Under the pieces are notes generated by a model. It was not told where the DNA came from. It did not search any database and saw nothing but the letters and a program-made list of their open reading frames with translations. From assembly GCA_028345295.1 (NCBI GenBank), contig JAOMDA010000002.1, positions 85,329 to 149,328 of the forward strand: a stretch of 64,000 nt of DNA, written 5' to 3'. Source of the stretch: Candidatus Nitrosopelagicus sp. GTDB taxonomy: Archaea > Thermoproteota > Nitrososphaeria > Nitrososphaerales > Nitrosopumilaceae. The position numbers and the translations under genes are program-made. The stretch's first letter is position 1, and each line of letters begins with the position of its first letter. Below, in pieces: positions 25,309-34,415 of this stretch.

Positions 25309-26178
25309 ATGCATAAAATTGGAATAGATCTTGGTGGAACAAAAACAGAGGGTGTATTATTAGATGAAAAATTTGAAATTATCGATAGAAAAAGATTACC
25401 GACAAATCAACAGGAAGGTTATTCGTCAATTCTTGATTTAATTAAAAATTTAGTTGATGATTTAAAACAGAAAACTGATGATAGTACATCCATAGGCATT
25501 TGCACCCCAGGTGCATTATCAAAACAATCTGGTGTGATCAAAAATAGTAATACACAATGTCTTATTGGAAAAGATCTTAGTAATGATTTAGAGAATATTT
25601 TGAAACAGAAAATTTCTATTGAGAATGATGCAAATTGTTTTGCATTAGCAGAATCAAAACTTGGTGCAGCACAAAATTTTGATATGGTTTTTGGTGTAAT
25701 ATTGGGTACTGGTGTTGGTGGTGGTCTGATAATAAATGATCATATTTACAATGGTAGAACAAATATTGCTGGTGAATGGGGACATCATTGTATTTGGCCT
25801 AAAGGAAATTCTTGTTATTGTGGAAAAAGGGGGTGTGTAGAAACCTATCTCAGTGGCCCTGCTTTAGAAAAAAGATGGGAATATCTTTCAAATAAACAAC
25901 AATCATTGTCTGAAATTCTTCAGAATAGTGAGGATGATTTACTCCAGAAGTGGAAAAGTGAATTTCTAGAGAACTTTGGTTTGGCACTTGGAAATGTGAT
26001 AGATATTTTAGATCCAGACGCAATTGTTTTGGGTGGAGGCTTATCTAATATTCCATTCCTGTATGATGAAGGTAAAAATTCAGTATACCAAAAAGTTTTC
26101 AGCGATCAAATTGACACTCCAATTCTAAAAAACAATCTAGGTGATTCTGCTGGAGTTTTTGGTGCGTGTATGATATGA
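25309..26178 (+). CDS. ROK-family sugar kinase
   Basis: The 289-residue kinase has the phosphate loop GIDLGGTKTEGVL, GTGVGGGLIIN, the ROK zinc site CYCGKRGCVETYLSG, and an end with LGDSAGVFGA. ROK kinases phosphorylate glucose, fructose or N-acetyl-hexosamines. The EWGH sugar-binding motif (GEWGHH) is present. Substrate cannot be read from sequence; glucokinase is a common annotation. It converges on guaA with four bases between the stops. In an autotroph it may serve storage or surface-sugar recycling. Confidence 0.9.
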   Translation: MHKIGIDLGGTKTEGVLLDEKFEIIDRKRLPTNQQEGYSSILDLIKNLVDDLKQKTDDSTSIGICTPGALSKQSGVIKNSNTQCLIGKDLSNDLENILKQKISIENDANCFALAESKLGAAQNFDMVFGVILGTGVGGGLIINDHIYNGRTNIAGEWGHHCIWPKGNSCYCGKRGCVETYLSGPALEKRWEYLSNKQQSLSEILQNSEDDLLQKWKSEFLENFGLALGNVIDILDPDAIVLGGGLSNIPFLYDEGKNSVYQKVFSDQIDTPILKNNLGDSAGVFGACMI

Positions 26179-26182
26179 TTAT

Positions 26183-27706
26183 TTATTGTGGTTCTATTGT
26201 TGCTGGAGGTTTACTGGATATTACATAAGATACCCATGTAACTTCTTCAATTTCATTTGTAATTCTGTTACTAATTTTCTCCAAAATTCCATGTGGGAGT
26301 CTAGTCCAATCTGCGGTCATTGCATCAATAGAATCAACAATTCGTACAGTAACAATTCTTCCATATTTTCTTTCATCACCAACAACACCTACGGCTTTGT
26401 CATCTCCTACAGCAGCAAATGCCTGCCAAACTTGGTTATATAATCCGGCATCCCACAATTCTTCTTCTATGATTTTACTTGCTTTTCTTGATATTGACAA
26501 TTTTGTTGGGGTTACTTCGCCTATGACTCTTACAGACAAACCTGGTCCTGGGAATGGATGTCTATTGACTAATTTTTCAGGAACACCAAGAATTTTTGCA
26601 ACTTCTCTAACTTCATCTTTGTATAGTTCTCTTAACGGCTCTAGAATTTCCAAATTCAACCAATCTGGTAAACCACCAACATTATGATGTGATTTAATTA
26701 CAGACGCTGGTCCTTTTGAGACTCCACTCTCAATTACATCAGGATATAATGTTCCTTGTGCAAGCCATTTGAATGGACCATTCTTTTCAGCAAAATCTGT
26801 AAAAACTCTGATGAACTCTTCACCAACAATTTTTCTCTTGTCTTCGGGATCCAAAACCCCTCTTAATTTTGAAAGAAATTTCTCTTGAGCTTCTATTTTA
26901 TGAAAATTCAATGAAAAATTTTTCATAAACATATCATCAATCTCTTCTGATTCATTTAAACGCAACAAACCGTTATCAACAAAAACTCCTGTTAATCGTT
27001 CTCCTATAGCCTTGTGGATCAATAATGCTGCTACCGTTGAATCTATTCCACCACTAACACCACATAGTACGTTTCCATCAATTTTTGTTAATTCATTTAC
27101 TGTTTTTTCAATAAATCCTTCCATTGTCCAGTCTTGTTTTGCGTTACAAATGTTCAAAACAAAATTCTTCAAAATCTCAGTTCCTTGTTCAGTATGAATA
27201 ACCTCAGGATGAAACTGAATTCCAAATATGGTTCTATCTTTATTAGCTATAGCTGCTGCATGTGCATTACTAGTATGACCAATAATATCAAATTCGTCAG
27301 GAATTTCTTCTGCTTCATCACCATGACTCATCCATGCTCTGATTGATTCACCTAATCCCTCTAGTAGTTTAGAATTTTTGTCCATCATTAACAAAGATGA
27401 TCCATATTCTTTGTTTGCTTGTTTCACTTTTCCTCCAAATTTATTAACAATTAGTTGATGACCATAACAAATTCCAAGTATTGGCAGTTCAAAGTCAAAT
27501 ATTGCATTTTCTGGAAGTGGTGCATCTGAATTATAAACACTTGAAGGTCCGCCAGAAAAAATTATTCCTTTAGGTTCTTTCTTTTTTAATTCATCACTAG
27601 ATATATCGTATGGAACTAATTCTGCATATACTGAAAGTTCTCTAATTCTCCTGCAAATAAGATGACTATATTGAGAACCAAAATCTAAAACAACAATTTT
27701 ATCCAT
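26183..27706 (-). CDS. guaA: GMP synthase (glutamine-hydrolysing), fused
   Basis: The 507-residue enzyme joins a glutamine amidotransferase (LGICYGHQ with Cys80, and FHPEVIHTE with His and Glu) to an ATP pyrophosphatase domain (GVSGGIDST P-loop) and the C-terminal dimerisation domain (SSKPPATIEPQ read in part). Many archaea encode the two parts as separate genes, so the fused bacterial-style form is notable. It makes GMP from XMP, the step after guaB, which lies 2.3 kb away. A small gene of unknown function lies four bases upstream and is probably cotranscribed. Confidence 0.96.
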   Translation of the reverse strand: MDKIVVLDFGSQYSHLICRRIRELSVYAELVPYDISSDELKKKEPKGIIFSGGPSSVYNSDAPLPENAIFDFELPILGICYGHQLIVNKFGGKVKQANKEYGSSLLMMDKNSKLLEGLGESIRAWMSHGDEAEEIPDEFDIIGHTSNAHAAAIANKDRTIFGIQFHPEVIHTEQGTEILKNFVLNICNAKQDWTMEGFIEKTVNELTKIDGNVLCGVSGGIDSTVAALLIHKAIGERLTGVFVDNGLLRLNESEEIDDMFMKNFSLNFHKIEAQEKFLSKLRGVLDPEDKRKIVGEEFIRVFTDFAEKNGPFKWLAQGTLYPDVIESGVSKGPASVIKSHHNVGGLPDWLNLEILEPLRELYKDEVREVAKILGVPEKLVNRHPFPGPGLSVRVIGEVTPTKLSISRKASKIIEEELWDAGLYNQVWQAFAAVGDDKAVGVVGDERKYGRIVTVRIVDSIDAMTADWTRLPHGILEKISNRITNEIEEVTWVSYVISSKPPATIEPQ

Positions 27707-27710
27707 TTTA

Positions 27711-28280
27711 TCACTTTGTAGAATTTTCTATCATTCGTGTTAATGACCATGTAGCAGTATTGATAATCTCGTCAATTCTATTTTTTTCACGATAATTTTT
27801 AATAATTATCTCTCTAATCGCACTTCCATTCTTATTGATTATACAATTAATTACAGATTCCTCGTTAATTTTACCATTTTCAACTAATTTACTGTCACTT
27901 TTTTTCATCTCACCAATAATTCGCTCAACAAAAAATGTTCTAAGTGGTGGAACTTCCGGTGTTAATCCAATTCCATCCTCTAAAATGATTGATACTTGTT
28001 CTGGTGTAATAATTGCATTAGCAATAATTTCACCATTTTTACTTTTTTTAATAGGTATTGTATTATCTGTTTTTTCTAATACTTCTGAATTAATTTTTTT
28101 ATCAGAATTAGTTTTTGGTAGTTTAGATGCTTTTGTGAAACTTGAATCTTTAAGACTAGTATCTAAAATATCTAAAGTTTTTTGTAAAAATGCAATTTCT
28201 TCTTCATATTTACCTAGTTTTTCGATTATTGTCTCTTTTAGTTGTACCATGTTCTGAATTTGTTCATCAGTATATTGCAT
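27711..28280 (-). CDS. Unknown protein with N-terminal coiled coil
   Basis: The 189-residue protein has a helical N-terminus (DEQIQNMVQLKETIIEKLG in part, about 4-45) likely to form a coiled coil. A Lys/Ser-rich variable linker follows, and then an ordered region from about 93 to 189 (ITPEQVSIILEDGIGLTPEV in part, ending TATWSLTRMIENS). No signal peptide or metal motif is present. It directly precedes guaA on the same strand and follows mptE. No family is recognised; its ordered C-terminal domain argues for a conserved cytoplasmic role. Confidence 0.7.
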   Translation of the reverse strand: MQYTDEQIQNMVQLKETIIEKLGKYEEEIAFLQKTLDILDTSLKDSSFTKASKLPKTNSDKKINSEVLEKTDNTIPIKKSKNGEIIANAIITPEQVSIILEDGIGLTPEVPPLRTFFVERIIGEMKKSDSKLVENGKINEESVINCIINKNGSAIREIIIKNYREKNRIDEIINTATWSLTRMIENSTK

Positions 28281-28316
28281 ATCTGTTAGAAAACTTATTC
28301 CGTATTAAAACGCATT

Positions 28317-29057
28317 CTAATTACCTATGATATACTCAAGGTCAACCAAACTAATCTTTTTGAATCCTTTAATTGATTCAGATGTAGTATAAAGCTCAGA
28401 ATCAGATTTTTTCGCAAGCCATTCTAGTAATTTTTTACCATATTCTAGTTTTTTTAATTTAGTTTTTCGATCGATCACTTTCTTTTTTGAATATTTTCCA
28501 ATTTTATTACCAAAATCCATTCCAAACAAAATTATTTTTTTTGCATTAAAACTTTCAGCCAAGAAGACGCATCTATCACCATCAGTAAATCCACCAAAAT
28601 TTTCTAACTTACCAAATTTTTTTGTTTGTGTTGTACCAATTTTATTTTGAAGTTCTGAAACAATGTCTAATTTATCATAGTTATTTCCATGTGCATGTAT
28701 AATTATTGGAATTTTTGTTCTACCAATTTTTTTAATACTTGCGATATCACCATCTAGATCTGTAACTAAAATTTGTGGCTTAATGTTGTGCTCAATTAAT
28801 GCTTGAACCGCACCGTCAGCAACTACTTTAGTAATATTTTGGTATTTTTTGAGTGTTGGAATTGATCTAGATAGCGAGGGTCCAGCCCCAATTATGAACA
28901 CTGTTTGCCCGTTGATAGTTTTTTTAATATTTGATAGAGGATATCTGTTTCTAATTTTTGAATTTAATTTCTTTGCAGAAACGAGATCCTCATGTTTTCT
29001 ATATCCAAACACATTTCTAATTTCACGATATCTTGTTTCCCATCCTCGTATTGTCAT
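28317..29057 (-). CDS. mptE: 6-hydroxymethyl-7,8-dihydropterin pyrophosphokinase (MptE-type)
   Basis: The 246-residue protein belongs to the DUF115/MptE family: IIGAGPSLSRSI near the middle, KVVADGAVQALIEHNI, VTDLDGD, IIIHAHGNN and FTDGDRCVF are all typical. MptE activates hydroxymethyl-dihydropterin with ATP, replacing bacterial FolK in archaea. It is divergent from the dihydropteroate synthase gene, the next step, with only 33 bases between the starts, so the two likely share a promoter region. The neighbour firmly supports the pterin role over other DUF115 proteins. Confidence 0.9.
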   Translation of the reverse strand: MTIRGWETRYREIRNVFGYRKHEDLVSAKKLNSKIRNRYPLSNIKKTINGQTVFIIGAGPSLSRSIPTLKKYQNITKVVADGAVQALIEHNIKPQILVTDLDGDIASIKKIGRTKIPIIIHAHGNNYDKLDIVSELQNKIGTTQTKKFGKLENFGGFTDGDRCVFLAESFNAKKIILFGMDFGNKIGKYSKKKVIDRKTKLKKLEYGKKLLEWLAKKSDSELYTTSESIKGFKKISLVDLEYIIGN

Positions 29058-29090
29058 AAACTCAAATTAGATGACCTTTTCATAAATCAT

Positions 29091-29960
29091 ATGGCAAAAT
29101 TAGGAAAATTATCAGTTGGAGGAAAGAATAAAACAAAAATTATGGGAATAATTAATGTTAGTCCTGAATCATTTTTCAAAAAATCGATTAATACAACTAA
29201 ATTAGAAATTTCTAAAACTGTAAAAAAAATGGAGGGTGATGGTGTAAACATTATTGATGTCGGTGGAATGTCAACTGCACCTTATCTTAAAACAATAATT
29301 TCTGAAAAAGAAGAAGAAAAACGCGTCTCAAGGGCCATAAAGATTATTCAAAATATTACAAATATTCCAATCTCTGTTGATACCTGTAGGTCAAGAGTTG
29401 CACAATCTGCATTAGAATTAGGTGTTGAAATAATCAATGATGTTTCTGGTTTAAAATTTGATAAAGACATGCCAAAAATTATAGAAAAATTCCAGCCCTC
29501 GCTAATTGTTTGTGCGTATAGTAACAAAATAGTTGGAAATAATCATGCTGTTGAAACAAAAAAATTACTTCAAGAAAGTATTATGATTACCAGAAAGGCA
29601 AAAATTTCTAGTGATAAAATTGTAGTTGATCCGGCAATTGGTTTTTTTAGAAAAAATGGTAGAGGATTTCCATTCACAAAAATTCGTTCTAGTTGGGTTT
29701 CTAGGGATCTAGCAGTTCTACAAAATTTACGTTTTATTAAAAACAAATTTCCAGTATTAGTTTCAGTTTCTAACAAATCATTCATAGGAGAAATTTTACA
29801 AAAAGATGATCCGGATGATCGATTGTATGGAACTATGGCTGCAGAATTGATTTCAATAATGTATGGTGCAGACATTCTACGAACACATAATGTGAGTGCA
29901 GCAAAAGATATTTTGAAGATAGCAAAAAAAATGTTAAAAAACACTAAGAAAGGCTTATAA
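29091..29960 (+). CDS. folP: Dihydropteroate synthase family protein
   Basis: The protein is a TIM barrel with IMGIINVSPESFF, DGVNIIDVGGMSTAP, SVDTCRSRVAQSAL, INDVSGLKF, VDPAIGFFR and the final VSVSNKSFIGE loop. It joins the activated pterin to a p-aminobenzoate-type acceptor. I begin at the ATG at 29091 (AKLGKLSVGGKNK); earlier in-frame starts overlap the divergent mptE gene and add residues without family similarity. In archaea the acceptor may not be free p-aminobenzoate, so the product could be a folate or a methanopterin-like cofactor. Pairing with mptE supports pterin synthesis. Confidence 0.9.
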   Translation: MAKLGKLSVGGKNKTKIMGIINVSPESFFKKSINTTKLEISKTVKKMEGDGVNIIDVGGMSTAPYLKTIISEKEEEKRVSRAIKIIQNITNIPISVDTCRSRVAQSALELGVEIINDVSGLKFDKDMPKIIEKFQPSLIVCAYSNKIVGNNHAVETKKLLQESIMITRKAKISSDKIVVDPAIGFFRKNGRGFPFTKIRSSWVSRDLAVLQNLRFIKNKFPVLVSVSNKSFIGEILQKDDPDDRLYGTMAAELISIMYGADILRTHNVSAAKDILKIAKKMLKNTKKGL

Positions 29961-29981
29961 CGGTTTTTCATTCTCTGGTAT

Positions 29982-29986
29982 GAGGT
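29982..29986 (+). promoter_or_regulatory. SD site deciding the TTG start of guaB
   Basis: A gaggt lies four bases before the TTG at 29991. An ATG at 29980 opens only a four-codon frame whose TGA overlaps the TTG, so the SD site favours initiation at the TTG. Confidence 0.45.
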
Positions 29987-29990
29987 TCAT

Positions 29991-31427
29991 TTGAGCATAA
30001 GAGAAGGAATAACGTTTGATGATGTGCTCTTGGTACCCAAATTTTCTGATATTAGTAGTAGAACACAAACTGACTTATCAACAAAGTTATCAAAAAATAT
30101 CACATTAAACATTCCACTAATCAGTGCAAACATGGATACTGTAACAGAATCAACTATGGCAGTAACTATGGCTAGACAGGGTGGAATTGGAATCATTCAT
30201 CGTTTTCTAACAATTGAAGAACAAGCAAACCAGGTTCTAAAAGTGAAACGTTCTGGAAGTGTGATGATAGAAAATCCATATCAGATTAATGAGGATCAAA
30301 GTATTAGTACCGCACTTGATATTATGACTGACAAAGAAGTTTCAGGTTTGCTGGTTGTTGATTCTGAATCCAGGCTTGTTGGAATCCTCACTGAACGTGA
30401 TGTATTGTTTGAATCTCTAGATTCTACAAAATTAGTTAAAGAACTAATGACAAAAGACGTCATAACCTCAAAACATGGCATAAATGTCGATGAGGCAAAA
30501 GACATTCTAAAAAACAATAGAATTGAAAAGCTACCATTAATTGACGATGACCAAAAAATTCATGGACTTTATACAACTCGAGACATACTAAATACTGAAA
30601 ATTATCCAATTGCATCTCATGACAGTAAAGGAAGACCACTTGTAGGTGCTGCAGTTGGAGTGAAGGGTGACTTTTTGGAAAGGACAGAAGCACTTCTAGA
30701 AGCTGACACTGATGCAATTGTAGTAGATATTGCACATGGACATAGCGAAAATGCAATCAGTACAGTGAAGAATATCAAAAAAGCGTTTCCTGATTGTGAA
30801 TTGATTGCAGGAAATGTAGCTACTGCACAAGGAACTGAAGATCTGATAAAGGCAGGAGTTGATGCTGTAAAAGTAGGTGTTGGATCTGGCTCAATTTGTA
30901 TTACTAGAGTGATAACAGGTTCTGGCGTTCCTCAGTTAACAGCAGTTTTAGATTGTGCAGAAATTGGTAAGAAATACGATATTCCAATCATATCAGATGG
31001 TGGTACTAGAACCTCAGGTGATGCAACAAAAGCACTAGCAGCGGGTGCATCATCTGTGATGTTAGGAAGTATGTTAGGTGGAACAGATGAAAGTCCAGGT
31101 TCTACTATTAGTAAAAATGGTAAACGCTTCAAAATTTACAGAGGCATGGCATCACTAGCTGCTGCAAGAGGAAGAAAATCAAAAGAAACTGGATTAGTAG
31201 ATTTAGGTGACGATCTTAATGATTATGTTGCAGAAGGTGTAGAAGCATTTGTTCCATACAAGGGAACAGTAACTGATATACTTACACAAATTACTGGAGG
31301 AATACGTTCTGGTCTTAGTTACTGTGGTGGGCATACAATTCAACAAATGCAAGAAAATGCTGAATTTATCAAAATGTCTGGGGCTGGTTTTGCTGAAAGT
31401 AAGCCACATGATGTAGATTTGATGTAG
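29991..31427 (+). CDS. guaB: IMP dehydrogenase
   Basis: The 478-residue enzyme oxidises IMP to XMP. It has the opening LTF-like GITFDDVLLVP, two CBS domains at about 95-205, and the catalytic loop GSGSICITRVITG with Cys303. The flap YRGMASLAAARG and the ending SGAGFAESKPHDV are also present. Presence of the CBS domains suggests control by purine nucleotides. It starts with TTG after an SD site. With fused guaA nearby, both GMP-forming steps are in this window but in separate transcripts. Confidence 0.96.
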   Translation: MSIREGITFDDVLLVPKFSDISSRTQTDLSTKLSKNITLNIPLISANMDTVTESTMAVTMARQGGIGIIHRFLTIEEQANQVLKVKRSGSVMIENPYQINEDQSISTALDIMTDKEVSGLLVVDSESRLVGILTERDVLFESLDSTKLVKELMTKDVITSKHGINVDEAKDILKNNRIEKLPLIDDDQKIHGLYTTRDILNTENYPIASHDSKGRPLVGAAVGVKGDFLERTEALLEADTDAIVVDIAHGHSENAISTVKNIKKAFPDCELIAGNVATAQGTEDLIKAGVDAVKVGVGSGSICITRVITGSGVPQLTAVLDCAEIGKKYDIPIISDGGTRTSGDATKALAAGASSVMLGSMLGGTDESPGSTISKNGKRFKIYRGMASLAAARGRKSKETGLVDLGDDLNDYVAEGVEAFVPYKGTVTDILTQITGGIRSGLSYCGGHTIQQMQENAEFIKMSGAGFAESKPHDVDLM

Positions 31428-31431
31428 CTAG

Positions 31432-31461
31432 TTTTTTATTGTTTTAGAATACAGTTTTTTT
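31432..31461 (+). terminator. T-rich tracts after guaB
   Basis: Two T runs (31432-31437 and 31455-31461) follow the guaB stop within 35 bases and precede the next ATG. They may end the guaB transcript. Confidence 0.3.
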
Positions 31462-31932
31462 ATGTTAAATAAATTTACTATAATTGGTCTTATAATTGGA
31501 GGTATAGTCTCAATTCTTGGTGCATCTTCAATGATTGGTTCTTTAACTAGTCCAAATGAAATACAAGAAGATTCTGCAACATTTGGAATTGGTGGTATAG
31601 ATAAAATTCAGTTTAATGCACCCAAGAATTCATCTCAGTCATTAGCTGTTACTGGAGATTCATTTGATATTAAAATCACAACACCAGATTCATCTAATGA
31701 TGTAGATCAAAGTTTTAAGGATAAAGCAAGCTTCTCATGGACTTCGGCTACATCTGGTGAAATAACTATTATAATACAAAACACTGGAAATTCTGAATTT
31801 ACTGAAAATTACAAATTTGAATTAGAACGCGATCCATTATTTTTCACTTACTCTATTTTAGTAATTATTGCAGGAATTGTAATAATTGGTTTTAGTGCAG
31901 GATTTAGTGCTAGGAAACCAAAGGGTTTTTAG
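31462..31932 (+). CDS. Two-helix membrane protein with exposed domain, unknown
   Basis: The 156-residue protein has an N-terminal hydrophobic helix (about 5-28, FTIIGLIIGGIVSILGASS in part), then about 100 polar residues with a beta-rich look. A second membrane helix follows (about 131-149, YSILVIIAGIVIIGFSAGF in part) and a short basic end (SARKPKGF). This topology places the middle domain outside the cell. No family is recognised. It overlaps the convergent pheA stop by four bases. Confidence 0.7.
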   Translation: MLNKFTIIGLIIGGIVSILGASSMIGSLTSPNEIQEDSATFGIGGIDKIQFNAPKNSSQSLAVTGDSFDIKITTPDSSNDVDQSFKDKASFSWTSATSGEITIIIQNTGNSEFTENYKFELERDPLFFTYSILVIIAGIVIIGFSAGFSARKPKGF

Positions 31933-32744
31933 CTCAACGTTGCAATAGGATAAGAACCAATTACTCTTAGAAATGAAGTACAATTTTCAATTTCTGATAG
32001 AACTTTAGTAATATCATCATTCAACTCATGACCAATAAAATCTACATAGAAATTATATTCCCATGTTTTACCAATTTTTGGTCTTGATTCTATTTTCGTT
32101 AAATTAATTTTATTCTCATAGAATATTCTAATTATTTCATATAATGTTCCAGGTTCATGTTTTATGGAAAAAATTATAGACGTTTTGTCATTCTTTGTTT
32201 CATTAGTTTTTTCTTTTGACAATATTAAAAATCTAGTATAATTGTTCGAATCGTTTTCTATGTTTTCTTTGATTATTGGCATGTTGTATATTGCTGCTGC
32301 ATTTTTACTCGCTATGCATGCAATATTTTTGTCATTCATATCTTTTACAATTTTTACACTTCCTGCAGTATCATAAGTCGGAACAGTTTTGCATGAACCA
32401 TTTTGCAAGAAATTTCTGCATTGACCCAATGCTTGAGGATGTGAATAAACCGTCTTTACATCATCTAATTTTCCATTTCCAATCAAGCAGTGTTCAATTT
32501 TATGATATATTTCACCAATTGCATAAAGAATTGATGAGTATAATACATCGTAGCTCTCACCAACATTTCCTTCGATAGAATTCTCGACTGGTAAAATAGA
32601 ATAATCTGATATTCCTGTTTCAGTATTGTCTAATACCTGTTTGAAAGTTGAGCAAGGAATAGTTGTTATTGTATCTTTAAAAAACATCTTTGATGCACTT
32701 TCACTATATGCACCATTTTCCCCTTGAAATGAAACTTTACTCAT
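31929..32744 (-). CDS. pheA: Prephenate dehydratase
   Basis: The 271-residue monofunctional enzyme makes phenylpyruvate for phenylalanine synthesis. It starts KVSFQGENGAYSE, has ILPVENSIEGNV and the catalytic NYTRFLIL (Thr-Arg-Phe), then an ACT domain (about 185-270) with EPGTLYEIIRIF and ESRPKIGKTWEYNFYVD in parts, which confers feedback control by phenylalanine. No chorismate mutase domain is fused. Its start overlaps the stop of csl4 by four bases, an odd partner for an amino-acid gene. Confidence 0.95.
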   Translation of the reverse strand: MSKVSFQGENGAYSESASKMFFKDTITTIPCSTFKQVLDNTETGISDYSILPVENSIEGNVGESYDVLYSSILYAIGEIYHKIEHCLIGNGKLDDVKTVYSHPQALGQCRNFLQNGSCKTVPTYDTAGSVKIVKDMNDKNIACIASKNAAAIYNMPIIKENIENDSNNYTRFLILSKEKTNETKNDKTSIIFSIKHEPGTLYEIIRIFYENKINLTKIESRPKIGKTWEYNFYVDFIGHELNDDITKVLSEIENCTSFLRVIGSYPIATLS

Positions 32745-33295
32745 TTAATTTCATCAAACTTTAGAAAGTTAGATTGTTCAAAATCAGACGATAATTTACG
32801 ATCATCTATCCAACTACATTCACTGCATTTAACAGCATCACGAACTTTGACTACTTTTCCAAAACATTTTCTACATTTTGTATACAAAACTCCCAAATCA
32901 TGTTCATCAATTCCAGCATGGATTGTTCCATTTACATGATTGATAATTTTTAATTTAACAATATCCTTAACTAAAGCAGCATTTTTTTTTCTCAAGTGTC
33001 TTATTGTACATATGCATTCAATATTTGATTTAGTTTCTACATCATTAACGTATTTTATTGAAACTGCCATCATTGAACCCAGATTTGCTTCAACAGTTCC
33101 AACAATAATATCACCTATTTTTGGAACCATAGTGGATTTCTTGTTCTGTATAGAGACTAATTGCTCTGTTTTGTTTAATTCAACAGTACCAATTGAGGCA
33201 GATCTTATTGCATCTCCATCTTCAAATGTGTTTTCTCCAGGAAGATATTCCTCTATAGTTGCAACCTTCTCCCCCGGTAATCTATTTTCTGACAT
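32741..33295 (-). CDS. csl4: Exosome subunit Csl4
   Basis: The 184-residue protein has an N-terminal strand region (LPGEKVATIEEYLPGENTFE in part), an S1 RNA-binding domain (about 58-130, VGDIIVGTVE-like PKIGDIIVGTV), and a C-terminal zinc ribbon with CRKCFGKVV and CSECSW. This domain order defines Csl4, an RNA-binding cap subunit of the archaeal exosome that degrades and processes RNA. The catalytic Rrp41/Rrp42 genes are not here. It is coupled to pheA downstream and follows dph2. Confidence 0.95.
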   Translation of the reverse strand: MSENRLPGEKVATIEEYLPGENTFEDGDAIRSASIGTVELNKTEQLVSIQNKKSTMVPKIGDIIVGTVEANLGSMMAVSIKYVNDVETKSNIECICTIRHLRKKNAALVKDIVKLKIINHVNGTIHAGIDEHDLGVLYTKCRKCFGKVVKVRDAVKCSECSWIDDRKLSSDFEQSNFLKFDEIK

Positions 33296-33336
33296 CGAAT
33301 AATTTTTTCTTATATGACTATTAATTGTTTTTTTTA

Positions 33337-34332
33337 TTAAAGCCAGTGTGGTATCTCAAAATAGTTGTTAATCTCTTCGTTTCGTAATAATTTCAATAAT
33401 GCTGTTGCTTGTGGTGTGGAGAGTACTGGTTTGTCAAATTGATTATCTGTAGATATTCTTGGGCATGCTACTTGAATAAATGCATCAATTCCTGTAAAAT
33501 TTTTCAATCTGTCATTTGTAATATCTGTCATTGCAAACAGTTGAACTGATTTTCCTTCAAGTTCTAATTCTTTTTTAAATTTTAGGGCTGTTAATTGTGC
33601 AAATTGGCCTTCTTTCAGACCAACAATTATTCCAAAAGTTTGTGCATTTGTAGCTTTAAAAATTGTTAAAGTTGCTTTTTTCTCTAGAGTCTCAGAAAAT
33701 TTAGTGACATCCCTTAATTCATTAAAATATGGATCTAGTACATATGTTGGTTTTTTTGTAGATAATGCAATACCAGCAGCATGGAAGTTACTTTGTCCAA
33801 GAAACAGATTAGCATCAGTAGTTTCCTTAGTTTCTATTGCAGGATAAAACTCGCACCCAAAAACTTGTCCATCATTTAACTGTCCTTTGCCTTTTCCAAT
33901 TTTTACTATAATACCATTTTTTTCAAGATAGTTTTTTACGTTTTCTATTTCATGTAGATGCTGACTATCAGTAATCAGTGAAATTGTTTTGCCTTTGAAT
34001 TTTTCAATACATTTAGGAAGAACTCTTTCAAAAGAAATATCATCAAAAGCGTTAATCATTATCACATTACCATCGAATGTTTCAAGTTTGTTGGTATGAC
34101 CAATGTTAAAGAGAATTTCTGCACCAAGCACTTTTGCACCATTAGAGTTAAGATCACAAGTTCCCCATGTTGTATCTGCTAAAATAAAAGCAGGAATTCC
34201 AAACTTTTCCATTATGTTTGTAGCTGTTTTTTGAACTTTAGGCAAAATGCCATCTGGACCATTAAGTGCCACTGAAATTGGATTCCTTTCTGAAATTACT
34301 TGGAAAATCCTTTCCTCGTCAATTATTATCAT
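33337..34332 (-). CDS. dph2: Diphthamide synthesis radical enzyme Dph2
   Basis: The 331-residue protein resembles archaeal Dph2, a homodimer that uses an unusual [4Fe-4S]-bound S-adenosylmethionine to add an aminocarboxypropyl group to a histidine of aEF2. Three cysteines in the three domains are placed as in the family: TTWGTCDLN (Cys59), FGCEFYP in the middle and VACPRIS near the C-terminus. Together with deoxyhypusine synthase at 3.9 kb, both costly translation-factor modifications are represented in this window. It lies upstream of csl4-pheA on the same strand, divergent from tiaS. Confidence 0.95.
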   Translation of the reverse strand: MIIIDEERIFQVISERNPISVALNGPDGILPKVQKTATNIMEKFGIPAFILADTTWGTCDLNSNGAKVLGAEILFNIGHTNKLETFDGNVIMINAFDDISFERVLPKCIEKFKGKTISLITDSQHLHEIENVKNYLEKNGIIVKIGKGKGQLNDGQVFGCEFYPAIETKETTDANLFLGQSNFHAAGIALSTKKPTYVLDPYFNELRDVTKFSETLEKKATLTIFKATNAQTFGIIVGLKEGQFAQLTALKFKKELELEGKSVQLFAMTDITNDRLKNFTGIDAFIQVACPRISTDNQFDKPVLSTPQATALLKLLRNEEINNYFEIPHWL

Positions 34333-34415
34333 TTATAGTAAAAACTTCCATTTTGAATTTAAACTAAACTAACATTCAACAAATAACTAAAATTGAAATT
34401 ATTTTTACCCTATAT

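Noticed and set aside
28992..29090. Upstream extension of folP by 33 residues
   Set aside because: The added residues lie opposite the start of mptE and do not resemble dihydropteroate synthases; the ATG at 29091 fits the family.
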